A stretch of 64,000 nucleotides of DNA from positions 1,178,001 to 1,242,000 of the forward strand of contig CM074700.1 in assembly GCA_037367355.1 (NCBI GenBank), written 5' to 3'. The DNA comes from Neoscytalidium dimidiatum (taxonomy: Eukaryota > Ascomycota > Dothideomycetes > Botryosphaeriales > Botryosphaeriaceae). The translations under genes and the position numbers were made by a program. The notes beneath the pieces are model-generated. The model was not told the origin of the DNA. It did not search any database and saw only the letters and a program-made list of their open reading frames with translations. Within the stretch, counting starts at the first letter, position 1; each line of letters opens with the position of its first letter. Positions 24,696 to 35,958 of the stretch are shown here, piece by piece.

Positions 24696-26556
24696 TTACA
24701 ACCTGTTCCTCCTACATCGGTTGCATACTCTCACCAAACACGTCCGGCACTCAAATATGTATTGCGGCAACGTATGGAAACATTCTTCGCACTGGTGACG
24801 GCCCCCAACAAAGTTCCACCGATCATGGGTACATTCGTGGTTATCTCGCAGATGCTGCGCGAGCGTTTCTAGGTCCAGGTCCCGCAATGCCGCATAGTCA
24901 AAGCCAGCATCGACAATTGCGTGGGTTGACTGTCTGTCGTCTGTGTCCTCAGGTTCCTGTGCACTTTCGACGTCAGAATGAAGCATAGTGCTTGACCCGT
25001 TCATGTCAGAGCCCCTCGCATTTGACTGCGCCGCCGATATTTCCCCCTCCAATAACTCCTGCATAGGAGGCTCCTGGATTAGAGATTCTTGTACCACAGA
25101 GACCGGTACCGATGGTTCTTCCTGGGCCAGCGACTCTTGTGCTAACGGTAACTCGACTGGCTCGTCATCTGTCAAGTCTTCCCCAGCGAAAAGTTCTTGT
25201 GGCTCAGGGCTCCTTTGAAGCAGTGTCGGAGAGAGGGGTGCAGGTGCGGGAGCAGGTACATGTAAAGGCATGCGTATCGGTGCTGCAACAGGTGCAACTG
25301 GGGGCGCAAGCGGGCGTCGTAATTGGATTTGCTCTGCTCGTCTCATGAGCCTAGCTTCCTCCCAATGTTCGCAGCGGCAAGCTTTCCAAACCTGTCCACA
25401 GACATAGCAAAACTGCGCACCGCAGCGACAACTGCAGCTCAACGTTAGGCAAGTTTGCGTCAGTGCTATCTCGAGAATGAACTCACGTCATGTGATTGCA
25501 GCCATAATTCAACTCCACTACCCGGCGGCACCTGTAGCACCGCTGCCAACCAATTTCGTCCGCCGTCTGCAAGAGCATCCGTGTTCCCTCGTCGTCTGGA
25601 CAATCCCCCGCATGCGTGGCATCCTTACAGATTGTACATGTTGCCGTACCGCACGAGGGACAAATGCCAATTTCATTAGATATGTTGCGCGGCGGGATCC
25701 ATGTGGAGCAGGTCCGCACGCGACAGTAGGTCCTGTTTGGTGTCTCGAGCTCCGGCCTCTTTATCTCGAATTCCCGCGCTGTTTCGGCGGTGAGGAAGAC
25801 TCGGACGTCTTGGAACGGGATCGGGTGCCGGCAACAGCGAGGAGGGAAGAGCGTCTCGTCCGTGAGGGACAGGCGGAAGAGCTGGTCCAGACAGTCGCGA
25901 CAGTAGTCATGGCGGCAATGCGGAAGCGTCGCCACGTCGAAGAACTTGTATTGCTCATGGCACGCCTCGCAACGCCGGTTGATGGCCGCGGTACATTGCC
26001 GCTTGGCCGCCCGCGATGAGGACTCGCACCGTGGACCCGTGTCGCCGTTTTCAGAAGGCGAACGGCCAGCAAAAGCCAGCAATTTTGCCCCTTCAGCCTC
26101 GGAAACGTAGAGCGCCATCAGCTTAGCCAAGTATTCTTCCTCAGCAGCAGAAGGATCAGTGGCGGGTCCTATTGCACGAGCTGGGGAGGGAGCGGCAGGC
26201 GTTACAGGGCGCCCTTCCAGTTCGCAGGCGAGCCTGCGGTCCCTCGCGATGGTCGCCTCTACCTCCACTTCTCGCCCCAGAATGTACCGGTCCGCTTGGA
26301 CGGCGCGCGCAATGCTCTGGCCCATGACACGGTCCTTCAGTATGGCTACACTCGACTCAAGCTCTTGCTGGCAGAGCTGCAAAGCGTATTCCTGATCGCT
26401 AAGGGTTTCGCTTGCACGTCTCTTGCCCTTGGATGTCGCAAAGATTGTGGCGATGTCTTCAAGTTGAAGCTGCAAGATCAGCGCGGCTGACTGGTCGTCC
26501 ACGACGCCAATCAAGGGGTTGGTCGGGCTTGTCGCTGGTGAATGAGATGATGCCAT
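24696..26556 (-). CDS. RBR (RING-IBR-RING) E3 ubiquitin ligase, first of pair
   Basis: RBR-type E3 ligase of about 601 residues that would take ubiquitin from an E2 onto its own cysteine before passing it to a target. Exons: 26556-25487 and 25431-24696. RING1 is CEACHEQYKFFDVATLPHCR and CRDCLDQL (about residues 195-240). The IBR is CRVRTCSTWIPPRNI then CPSCGTATCTICKD. RING2 starts CYRCRRVVELNYGCNHM and, across the intron, CRCGAQFCYVCGQVW; the Cys in NYGCNHM matches the catalytic position of human HHARI. A Gln/Glu/Pro-rich disordered region follows, then a C-terminal Cys-rich finger (CTHDRWNFVGGRHQCEEC then CRTCLVRVCNRCRRNRL). The upstream TTG at 26565 is not used as a start. The target is unknown. 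Confidence 0.9.
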
Positions 26557-27492
26557 TTTCCTCAAGTGATCCGTGTACTTTGCGTTGTGGGTGTGAGTGA
26601 TTTTGAGAGGTAAGAAATGGTGGATATGCAGTGTGCCGGAAGATGAAACGAGTGTGCGGACAGATGCAAGGGGGGATACAAACGCGAAGGGAAGACGTAC
26701 GAGCTATGCGCCAGTCTCATACGTCTGGCAATGTCCAGAGAGGTAGAAGATATCAAGGTGGGCTTAAGCATTGGTCCAGGATCTTGGCCAGGTCTTACGG
26801 GACATTATTTCGCTGTCTTCATGATCCCAGACTCTCGCAAAAGTACAAGCGGCAAGTTTAATGAGCCAGGATGTAATATCCAGCTCTCTAGGGACCCTTA
26901 AAGTCAAACTTCACTTTTAGACGCTCATGTTGATTGGCACAAATTAGCGGTCTGCGTTGATCCACGCATCGTGGACTGAATCGGCTTTGCAATCTAACAC
27001 CACATGAATTGTAGTCTCACCTTATTCTTCGCAGCTAACTTACATTCAAGTTTTGATTTTCCTAATGGCCCGCCTCTGGTTGATTTTGCTAATTTTTATT
27101 ATTTTGTCGAACCCTATATTCACTGTTGTCAATCTTATTTGCATGCTGCGGGACATTAAAAAAAGCCTGAACATACGTGACTGTTAGATAAACTGTGACT
27201 GTCTGCAGGCGACAGAGGAGGAGCTTCACCAGCCAGAAGTAAATTTCACCTACCGATGCATGTGAACGGCAGCTGCAAGCAAACGCCCGCTTCCACTCCG
27301 CCATCCCTATTAATACTGCACGCTCTTCTTCAACAGATCCTGCTACAGGACAGACACCCACAACCACATTCTCGGTAAATCGCCCCCATACGCCCCTGGA
27401 GCTATTGCCCCGATCCTCTTACCAGCACCAAGCACCAACCCCCAACTAGCCGGCAAGAACATCTTGTAGCTGATGAGCTCACCCAGCGCAGA
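26557..27492. promoter_or_regulatory. Shared upstream region of the two RBR genes
   Basis: A 936-bp head-to-head spacer, AT-richer than its surroundings around 26900-27170. It should contain both promoters. An out-of-frame ATG at 27473 lies just before the right-hand start and opens a 71-codon frame that overlaps it. Confidence 0.5.
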
Positions 27493-29375
27493 ATGGAAAG
27501 CTCACCCCAGCTTGATGGTCCACTCGACCAGCGGCGGCGTCAACATGAACGGCAGCGGCGTCAGCATGAGCAGCAGCAACCCTTCAGCCGTGGCTCTGAT
27601 ACATTCGTCACTACTCGAGCTGCGAGACAACACTCGCACAGCCAGTTCGAGATCGCCTCAGGTGAACAAAGCCGCTTACCGTTTGTAATGCAGATGGCAA
27701 GAGAGATGGGCTTGTCCTCCATCCCCATCCCTCCCGTAGATCGGCGAAGCCAGGACACGCATCACCGTCAAGGACACCCATACCGACAACCCGGATTCCT
27801 CGTAAGACTATCCGGGATTCCACCTGTTCAGCAGCACAGGGAGGTAGCTACTGAAAGATTTCAATCATTTGCGCCACCATACCTTTCCGCATCGTCAATG
27901 GTCTCGCCCCTCGAGCAAACTTACCCGCACTTACGTCAACCCGAGGAACGGCGAGCCCACCACTCTCAACGACTAGCTCAGAATTTATTCCTACAATCCA
28001 ACCAACATGATCAACACATATTACAGCAAGCAACGAGGCAATTGTGGGACGAGGTGTACGCGGACGAGGCCGCGCACCCTATCCAGAGCAGGTTACAGGG
28101 AGCTGGACCCTGCACCTCCTGCGGCGATATCGATGCTCTTTTAGCCAGATGTGGGCACTGGTACTGCTTCGATTGCATCAACAACATGTTGAAAGTCAGC
28201 ATGAAGGGCGATAATGCTGCTACCTTTCCACCGCGTTGCTGCGGCAGGCCGGGCATTTTCCCGGAGACCGTCCTAGAGACGGTACTTCAGCCAGAGATTC
28301 TGGCAGCGTACAAGGAAAAGCTTGAAGAAATGACGGTAGTGCATAAGACATACTGTGCAGCTGTAGACTGTGGGAAGTGGATCAAGCCGGCCGATATCAC
28401 TGGCGATGTCGGCAAATGTGGAAAGTGTGGAGCGAGCACTTGCATTATGTGCAGGAACCCAGGGCCCCACGAGGGTAACACATGCCCCAAGGATAGGGCG
28501 CAGGAGGAATTGCTAAAGTTGGCTGATGAGCGTAAGTGGATGACATGTTCTCGATGCAACAATCTTGTGGAATTGACCAGAGGTTGCCGCCATATCCGGT
28601 AAGTGCTCATCTGTCCCGTCCGCCTCGGTATCCATGCTTTCACCTTCCTGCAGTTGCTAATTGGAATTACTCAATACCTAGATGCCTCTGTGGTTTTGAA
28701 TTCTGCTACAATTGCGGTAAGCATTGGAACACTTGTGCCTGTCGGGACTTCGGTGTTCAAACTCAATTGAGGAACCTTCGTGAGAGGATGGACCGCGAGA
28801 CGATGGACCGAGCATACGAGGACATCATTCGGAACCATGAGCATCGGCTACATGAACTTTCAAACACAATGGTGGGGGGTAATGTGAACAGAGAACGCTC
28901 TCAGCGACTGGAAAGCCAAAGGGCGGAAGGTCGCCGGATCCTTGATCGGGATGTGCCGAACGAGACACACACGATCTTCGGCGAAGGCAGAATGCCGGGG
29001 TTGGATGCTAGGCTACTACCAAGCGCCGACCACTCCCCGTCTCCTCGACGAGAGACTTGGCAAGCGCGTTCTCATACCTTGAGCTCTCGCAATGGCATCG
29101 ACCGTATACAAGACACTCTTCTCATCCACCCAGTTCACAGAAACCAAAATTTCGAAACTCACATGCAACAGCTGAGGCAACAATTTCAGACTGACCTTCG
29201 ACGAACACGCGGGTATCATAGAGGAGGACCGGAATTTGAGGGCAGCGAAGCTCGCCAACGCTTTCGGTCACAATTGGACTTGAGCCTTCAGCGTCATCAC
29301 TTACAGGCGCTAACCTCACGGCTACGCGGCCGCATGGCCAGGGAGGGAGAGCAAGGGCCAGAGATGGAGAGATGA
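27493..29375 (+). CDS. RBR (RING-IBR-RING) E3 ubiquitin ligase, second of pair
   Basis: RBR E3 ligase of 599 residues. Exons: 27493-28598 and 28682-29375. The first 200 residues are Gln/Arg/His/Ser-rich and likely disordered. RING1 is CTSCGDIDALLARCGHWYC then CINNML; the IBR includes CAAVDCGKWIKPADI and CGKCGASTCIMCRNPGPHEG; RING2 is CSRCNNLVELTRGCRHIRC with CGFEFCYNCGKHWNTCAC. The Cys in TRGCRHIR sits at the catalytic position. The intron falls within RING2 just after the catalytic Cys, almost where the intron of the other RBR gene falls, which argues for common origin. The C-terminal 200 residues are a charged coiled-coil-like region (QLRNLRERMDRETMDRAYED). There is no C-terminal Cys finger, unlike its neighbour. 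Confidence 0.88.
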
Positions 29376-30813
29376 TGCGCCCATATAAATTTGATATTCT
29401 TCCCTAATCCGGGGAAGCAGTCAGCCGGCTATCGGATCTGCGGAAAACCTGCGTGGCGGTGTTCATGCGAAGGGCAGGACCTACGAAGGCAGAACTTTTC
29501 ATGATTACATACATGGCCTCAAAGAACAAATATTCGATGCGGGTGGACAAAGTTTAGGGGGTTTTTTAGACTGCCTGGCTTCGACTGGAGTTTGGCAAGT
29601 CGTAAAGTTCTCATAAACCTTTTGGTCATTTCATATCGATACTTCAACTTACGAGGGGGTTGCTCTCCAGAGTGTACTTGGCCATTTACAAATCAGTACT
29701 CTCGCGGGAATATCCAAACCAAGGGGCTTTTCGTCGGGTTGAAGAAGGTGGAGTAGTATAACGTTCGATCAGTCGCCAATAACAAACTCAGAGCAAAGAC
29801 GTAGCTGCCAATGGTTTATACACGACCTAATCATGCCTCAATTGTTCGTTTCGATACGCCAAATAGCCTGTAGAAGTGCTGCAAGGAAGTAGAGAAGGCC
29901 CATCAAGGTCAAAATCGTCCTTGAAGTCTACTCCTCCCTCCATTCTTTTTTCACATACCCTGTTGTTGCTGTCGTCAAGAGGGATGGCAGTGTATGAGGG
30001 TATGTTAGTGGTATGCATGTGATGGCCTAATGTTGGCGGCGCAGAAGATCACGGCGAGGGATACTTACTGGACACAGATTTATGGCTCTAGCCGCGGAAA
30101 TCTTTCCTTTCCTTTGGCGGGCTCGCGTGAATTATACTGGTCTACGTTCGTCGAGCAGAACATATTGTAGGCAATTCCATGTTACTTGTTTCTTTTTCTG
30201 GTGATGTACCTTTCTGGTGGACGACACATATCTCCTATTTGACCCTACCAGTGTAGCGTTATCGAAAAGTGGTCGCATCTGGTGGTCCAGATTGTCTTGA
30301 TTTCATCTTTACGAGCTTGCACGGAAATGGATGGGAAATGTATGTCGTTCGCCATCGCTGGCGGGAGCGCGGCCGCTTTGGAGTGTATCACAGATTAGCT
30401 GGTGACCCTGCGTCCACATGAAGATGATGGAAGAAGTGGCGCACAGGCAGGACGCTGATATGTGCGAAAATGACGCTTGGTACTGAGAGTGCGGCCAAAA
30501 CGGGAAACCCGACACCGCGTGGAACCTTGGTAAGATACCATTGAGTTGGCAAAGCTTTCTGGGATAACATTTCCTCATCATTCTTTTAGCATATCCTGGC
30601 CCATCGTGAAGTCGAGCTGATCTTGATGGAACTGGAATGCACATTAGATCTAGTAGATACTGGTGTTGGGTACTCTTGCGGTCTATGATCTCCGTACTAC
30701 TCAACAGTCTTCCAAGTCTTCGAGAGTCTGTTTGAAAGACGCTGTGCGCAGTGCATAGGATTGAAGCAGTTCCCCTGTATCTGAGCATACAGAGGTGACA
30801 AATCCTATACTAA
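29376..30813. other. Intergenic region downstream of RBR pair
   Basis: These 1.44 kb separate convergent genes. Minus-strand frames near 29827-30018 (63 codons) and 30309-30788 have no recognised features. The first contains a possible intron that keeps the frame open, so a small gene cannot be excluded, but nothing else supports it. Confidence 0.45.
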
Positions 30814-32572
30814 TCAACCCCAGCTTTTGACGCGACTCCAATAGAACGGCTTGTCGTTTTTCAATCCAAACTCGCCCCAATCATCTGTGAGTCGATTGTA
30901 ACTCCAGTAACCCTGCCAGGCAAGCTTGTTGTTGCGGGCCCCCTTGCCTGCATTGCCCAGCGCGAGTGCCATGCGATAGATGTATTTGGGCGTCACACCT
31001 GCCGTCTCAACATGGACAATGCCTTCAGCCTCTGCAGGAGAGAGAACAGAATCCAAGGAGGCTGGCGGCTCATGCATACTCTTTTGGTGCAAAGCACTAA
31101 TCTCGGGAGCAGGCTCTGCGGGAGTGGATGAAGACGAGGATGAGGAAGAAGACGGCCAGAGTAGTGGATCGACAGGATGCTCTGGACCGGACAGGCGCCA
31201 GCGACCGGGAAGCGCGTCTTTCATCACCGCCTGCGGGAGCGCAGAATGGGCATGAGCACCATTTTGACCATGCAGGTATTCTTTGCTCAGATGTGGTACG
31301 ACATCATGCGGCTCTGCTGTTGTCAGGAGGGATATACAACTGCCGTCGCGGAAGAAGCGGAGGTAGCGGTAATACGTCACAATCAGCACAGGTACTCCCC
31401 AAGTCAAAGTATTACTTTGCTGCGCACCGGGCCTCGTGTAATTGACAGTGCTGATGTAACAGCCGTTGAAGCGGATGCGAGGCCGCGAACGGAAAAGGCT
31501 GCGGAAGCTCGGGTATTGATTTGGCACGAGAGGTAGAGTATGCAAGGCCGACTCAATGAGTTTGGTGCGCCTCTCTGCCTCCTGTTTCTCTTCTTCCTCC
31601 TCGGGGTCTGGCAAGCCTGTGTAGCTGGACAGCAGTCGTCCACCATTACCGTCGTCGCCGAGGGGTTTCCCGTCCAGTCTACAAGCCCACTTGTAGTTCA
31701 TTGCGGCAAAACCGAACTCATCACCGAGCGCAAGACGTCGCCATACCCGATCTTCTGTCATAACTAGATATGCCATCCTCTTGCATACCTGTGAAAGACG
31801 AGCGAATTGTGCGACATCGTCAATAGCCACATACATCAGAATGTCCGCTAGCAGCTCCTCAGGGATCCCAGCAATGGGGCATGGAGGAGGGGGCGAGAGG
31901 TCGGTTGGTGGTTCCTCCCCCGGGATAGACAAAGAGGCGAACGAGGACACCAAATCGGTGACATTCGATGAGAAGCCGGCTAATGAATGGTGGGCAGTAT
32001 TTGGTACCGTGACGGCAGCATTTGAAGGATTAGGGTTCGCAGGTTTCTGTTTCGGAAATGCGGCAGCGGGGAAGTGCTTCTTCTTGTATATATCCTGAAC
32101 TGCGGCGTCCAGCTGCGAAACGAATCAGCGACAGGCAGCAGGTGGCGCGGGTGCAGCTCACTTTGAAGGCTTTCCGGTACAAATTCACGCTGTCGCCTAG
32201 CTTTCCCTGTGTCTCCCTCCTCACGGCTTCCTCGTAGTGCTCCAATGCTGATACAGGTGCACTCGCAGGTTCAGGTGCCGTATCAGCGAGTTTCCGACCA
32301 AATTGCTTCTCGTCCAAATCGTGGTACGAATGTGGTTCTGCATCTTCGGTGTGTACGTCCTTTGGTCTCTCTGCAACCACAGGCGCCTTATTTCTTTGCG
32401 ACAGCTGGATCGTACTCGATGTTGACTGCAGTGGCTGGCGTGCCGTGGCGGATGAGGGCTGAGTTTGCCTCGCGCGGGCTGAGACTTCCTCTCGCCATTG
32501 GCGTCTAAAGGACTCGAGCTCCTCCTCAGTAGCGGTGGCAGGAGCAACAGGGAGCTCGGAAGGAGTTGACAT
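30814..32572 (-). CDS. F-box protein, FBXO9/Pof7/Hrt3-like
   Basis: Substrate-receptor F-box protein for an SCF (Skp1-cullin-F-box) ubiquitin ligase, 569 residues. Exons: 32572-32162 and 32112-30814. The N-terminal part has a short helical TPR-like unit (SALEHYEEAVRRETQGKLGD, SVNLYRKAFK) broken by the intron. The F-box is at about residues 200-245 (IAGIPEELLADILMYVAIDD through SQVCKRMAYLVMTEDRVWRR). The long C-terminal domain is the Hrt3/FBXO9 type: FNGCYISTVNYTRPG, VPVLIVTYYRYLRFFRDGSC, GRWRLSG, and the terminal NKLAWQGYWSYNRLTDDWGE. A Ser run near residue 430 is low-complexity. The architecture matches S. pombe Pof7; the substrate is unknown. Confidence 0.9.
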
Positions 32573-33013
32573 AGCGTGAACAGCGGGTTCGGTGGAGCAG
32601 GTCTACTGTGAGGTGAAATTAAGAATGGCACGTCCAGGGCCTAGAGAGAGAGAGTCATGAACAGGTGGGGGGCGCAGCGGAAGGGAAGAATGACGAGCAG
32701 CGGGCGTGCGGGTGAGACAATCGGGATTAAGGGCACACAAAGGCCGGTAGCCGGGTACTATCAATGGGCGCTGCACGTGGCGCAGAGTGGCGGCTGCTGC
32801 GCATGGTCGCGATCTTTGGATCTCTGCCGCGCCCAGCCGCGCAAAAAGATGTCATTGACATATCACTGACACTTACACCTCCGCCCTACCACTGTCCCTT
32901 GCCTCGCTGCCTGCAACGCATCTTCATCCCCACTATGCGCCCTGTCGCCCGGTAGCAGCCCAATATCGGCCACTGTCTTCTTCCAACAGCCCTGGAAGAT
33001 CATCTCCGCCGCC
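32573..33013. promoter_or_regulatory. Divergent promoter region, F-box gene / mtm1
   Basis: A 441-bp spacer between divergent starts, with no coding signal. It must hold both promoters; no specific sites were recognised. Confidence 0.5.
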
Positions 33014-34438
33014 ATGGCCGATACCGCAGACCCAGTGGCCACCGCCGCCTCTGGCCAACCTCACGACAGATTACCGCCAGATTCTGAATCTACCTCCCTG
33101 AAGAACATGCCCAGCTCCCTTGGCGACAATGATGCTCCTCCTGAGGACGTCTCCATAACCCAGAAGATGCTGTCCGCCGTCACCGGCAGCATCCTCACCT
33201 CGCTTTTGGGTACCTGCTTGTCCCCACCTCCGCCCCCTCGCAATTGCCCTGCTGACAGAGATCAAGCAACCCCGCTCGACGTTGTTCGCGTCCGCCTCCA
33301 GTCGCAGCAACATTCTACCCCGACATCCGCCGCAAACGCACGCCGGACCATTCCTGCCCTGTCCACCCTCCAACTTCACAATGCGCAGTTCGCCAACATC
33401 CCGCCGAACCTCGGCGTGACCGCCTGCTGCCGCGAGGTCTTCTGGGTAAATAATAACGCTTCATATTGCGTTGCAGGCCCGACGGTCATGCCCACGATCG
33501 CTCCGACCAGCGCCGCTTCGTGCGCCATTGAGGAGACCCAGCGCAAGACCTTCACATCTACATTTGACGGTCTTCGCAAGATTGCGCGCAATGAAGGAGT
33601 CCGCACTCTGTGGCGTGGGCTCTCTCCAACTCTCGTCATGGCCGTTCCTGCCAACGTCATCTACTTTGCCGGTTACGACTGGCTGCGCTACTCGCCTGCC
33701 TCTCCCGTCAACAGAAATTGCTCGGATTCTTACGCGCCATTGATCGCTGGAAGCACTGCCCGCGTTCTTGCCGCTGTCGCTGTTTCTCCCATCGAGATGT
33801 TCCGCACGCGTATGCAGGCTACCCACTCGCCTCAAGGATCCTCCGGAAGCCATTTTCGTGATACTCTCAGGGGAATGGCCGATCTGGTACGGCATGATGG
33901 ATGGACCAGCTTATGGCGTGGTTTGGGCCTAACACTATGGCGTGATGTTCCCTTTTCCGCGATATACTGGTGGGGATACGAAACCGGCCGAAACATTATC
34001 ACCGATGAGCGTGAGCGTCGTCGTGGCCGCGAGCTGGAGAGGAGAGGCATAAGCTCTGGCCCAGCTCGTCCCCGTAGCAGGAGCCGAAGCGAGGAGAACC
34101 ATACAGCTACCCTGATCGACAGCTTCGTAGCTGGAGCTGCCTCGGGTGCCGTTTCCGCCTTCGTTACTACACCCTTCGACGTCGGCAAGACCAGACAACA
34201 GGTTGTTCGCCACAGTGGGAGCATAACTTCCCAAAGTAGTGCTTCGACGCTTTTCAGGCCAGAGGAACAGTCCATGCCTCGCTTTCTTCTCCATATATTT
34301 CAGGAACAAGGCTTTTCAGGGCTTTTCCGTGGCTGGGCGGCTCGATGCCTAAAAGTCGCACCTGCCTGCGCTATCATGATATCCAGCTATGAAGTTGGAA
34401 AGAAGATGGCCGGAGCAGTGAATGAGCGGAGGCACTGA
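33014..34438 (+). CDS. mtm1: Mitochondrial carrier Mtm1 (SLC25A39/40 type)
   Basis: Inner-membrane carrier of the SLC25 family. Yeast Mtm1 is needed for manganese superoxide dismutase activity and the human relatives SLC25A39/40 import glutathione. Exons 33014-33209 and 33267-34438 give 455 residues. The intron (33210-33266) is inferred because splicing restores the first carrier motif, LATPLDVVRVRLQ. The second and third repeats have PIEMFRTRMQ and PFDVGKTRQQ. A long matrix loop in repeat 1 with CCREVFW and ETQRKTFTSTFDGLRKIARN is typical of Mtm1, as are WRGLSPTLVMAVPANVIYFA and LWRGLGLTLWRDVPFSAIYW. An Arg/Glu-rich insert (residues about 320-355) extends the loop before repeat 3. Confidence 0.92.
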   Translation: MADTADPVATAASGQPHDRLPPDSESTSLKNMPSSLGDNDAPPEDVSITQKMLSAVTGSILTSLLGTCLSPPPPPRNCPADRDQATPLDVVRVRLQSQQHSTPTSAANARRTIPALSTLQLHNAQFANIPPNLGVTACCREVFWVNNNASYCVAGPTVMPTIAPTSAASCAIEETQRKTFTSTFDGLRKIARNEGVRTLWRGLSPTLVMAVPANVIYFAGYDWLRYSPASPVNRNCSDSYAPLIAGSTARVLAAVAVSPIEMFRTRMQATHSPQGSSGSHFRDTLRGMADLVRHDGWTSLWRGLGLTLWRDVPFSAIYWWGYETGRNIITDERERRRGRELERRGISSGPARPRSRSRSEENHTATLIDSFVAGAASGAVSAFVTTPFDVGKTRQQVVRHSGSITSQSSASTLFRPEEQSMPRFLLHIFQEQGFSGLFRGWAARCLKVAPACAIMISSYEVGKKMAGAVNERRH

Positions 34439-35066
34439 GTCACATCTTTGGTTTGGCATTGCTATTGCATGCCCCCCAAAACGCGGAGTCTTGGCGTTTC
34501 CCTCACGTTAATCGTTTGTGTGCATGGAAGAGGCGTTTTTGATTTCGTGATAGCCAATATTCTTTTAAGCTCGTTTATCACGTGCGGTTGTGGGCTAGAA
34601 CGTTCGAACAACCGGCATCGTCTGGTCTTCTCCACTTCTACAGGTGGAGGAAAGCTACGGAGTGTTGGGAGGTCTGCAACATTCAGAGAAAAGTACGCCT
34701 TGTAGTATTATTGTTTCAATGACTGGGGTCTAGAATCATAGAGTGTAGTAGTACGACTGCAGGTTTCACCACTCTTTTGAGTAATCAATGTATCAAAATT
34801 TAGCTTCAAGTGATCGGGAGTTTTTTTAACTGTTATATGTTCTTGATTGCCTCATACCTCTCAAATAGGCCATGGAATTTGCAGCAAAAATGATTGCAAA
34901 GATTTTACTCCTACCGACCCGCCTCTTATCCTCATGAATTTCTTCAACCAGGCTCATATCATTCAGCGGAGCAGGGCTCCAGCTTCCGCTTAACATCGAC
35001 CTCTTCTAGTAGTATGAAAAGCATGTAGAAACAGTAAATGTCGCAGGAACGTAATTTGCAAGTCAG

Positions 35067-35097
<31 letters not shown>

Positions 35098-35211
35098 CAA
35101 TGGCCCTGATATTGAGCCGAATGCAGTCCTTCAGGTTGCTTCTGGGTTGACTGCCGGCATCGCTTATAAACGGTGATGAGAAAAATATTCGATGAGGTCG
35201 GATGCGTGAAA
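34439..35211. other. Intergenic region, convergent, with GA microsatellite
   Basis: This 773-bp region lies between the stops of mtm1 and rmi1 and contains no recognisable gene. A pure GA run lies at 35071-35097. Confidence 0.5.
35071..35097. repeat. (GA)n microsatellite
   Basis: An uninterrupted GA dinucleotide run of 27 nt (13.5 units), followed by CAA, in the 3' intergenic region of rmi1. Confidence 0.95.
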
Positions 35212-35958
35212 TCACCTCTCATCCGATTTCGCCGCCTCTTTCAGTCTCGCCAACCTGCCTTCTCTCCATGGCTTGTCTAGTGCATCCACCTTTCCCCCTA
35301 GACATGTTGTTGTTCTCGGCTCTAGCAGCATTACTCCCCTCGCTACAACTGCGTTCCTTAGCACCAGCTTCGCACCGATGCCCATTTTCTCAGCGTTGAC
35401 ACCAGGCACCGGCGCTAATTCGAACCCATACACCCGAGTCCCTGCAGCATCAACCAGCAACAATTTATGCGGTCCACTTGATCCTTCGGTTGCGAGCGTG
35501 GCAGTCGATCTCTGCTGCGTCCTCATGCCCGCACCGCCTCCCTGCTCTTCCCCAGTGTCATCGCCATCCACCAGCCGAATTACCTCTCGCCCCTTAGTCG
35601 TCTCACCTCTCTCCCTTGCCTCCAGTGCCTCGACTTGGCTCCACCGGCTTCTTCCCACGTCCTCGATATCCAGAACCTGCACGGTAACTGGGCCCGGAAC
35701 GATCAGCTCCTTGATAAGACCGTTCGCGATATTCGGGGGCAAGCGATTGGAGGTGACCGAGTGCGCCAGGCAGACAGTTATATCGGTCGCGAGGATGCGA
35801 AAGAGAGCGGTTTGCTTGGTTGCGGCAAGAGGCACAGAGCGGGCATTGTTGCGAAGAGAGGGGAGGAGGGTATGATTGAGCCAGCTGGTGGAGGGAGGGA
35901 GGCCTTTGGACGTGAGATGGGACGAGAGCTCAGCGGTTAGGGTCGAGTCGTTCGCCAT
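35212..35958 (-). CDS. rmi1: RecQ-mediated genome instability protein 1 (Rmi1)
   Basis: OB-fold subunit of the RecQ helicase-Top3-Rmi1 complex, which dissolves double Holliday junctions and limits crossovers. A single exon of 248 residues, close to yeast Rmi1. A short N-terminal helical part (SSHLTSKGLPPSTSWLNHTL) is followed by the OB fold: VPGPVTVQVLDIEDVGRSRW, then HKLLLVDAAGTRVYGFELAP, IGAKLVLRNAVVARGVMLLE and CLGGKVDAL. These match the DUF1767/RMI1 N-terminal pattern. A Gly/Arg/Glu-rich insert (residues about 115-155) splits the fold, as expected for the variable loop. It is divergent from vps51, with 450 bp between starts. Confidence 0.87.
   Translation of the reverse strand: MANDSTLTAELSSHLTSKGLPPSTSWLNHTLLPSLRNNARSVPLAATKQTALFRILATDITVCLAHSVTSNRLPPNIANGLIKELIVPGPVTVQVLDIEDVGRSRWSQVEALEARERGETTKGREVIRLVDGDDTGEEQGGGAGMRTQQRSTATLATEGSSGPHKLLLVDAAGTRVYGFELAPVPGVNAEKMGIGAKLVLRNAVVARGVMLLEPRTTTCLGGKVDALDKPWREGRLARLKEAAKSDER

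Noticed and set aside
29827..30018. 63-codon minus-strand frame with a possible intron
   Set aside because: Open with and without splicing, but there are no features, no conserved motif I know and no supporting neighbour.
30309..30788. 159-codon minus-strand frame downstream of the F-box gene
   Set aside because: No domain or coding-like composition; it probably lies in 3' UTR or intergenic DNA.
33446..33476. Apparent 31-nt intron (GTAAAT...TTGCAG) in mtm1
   Set aside because: 31 nt is too short for the spliceosome and its removal would shift the frame; read through, the sequence fits the variable matrix loop of the carrier.
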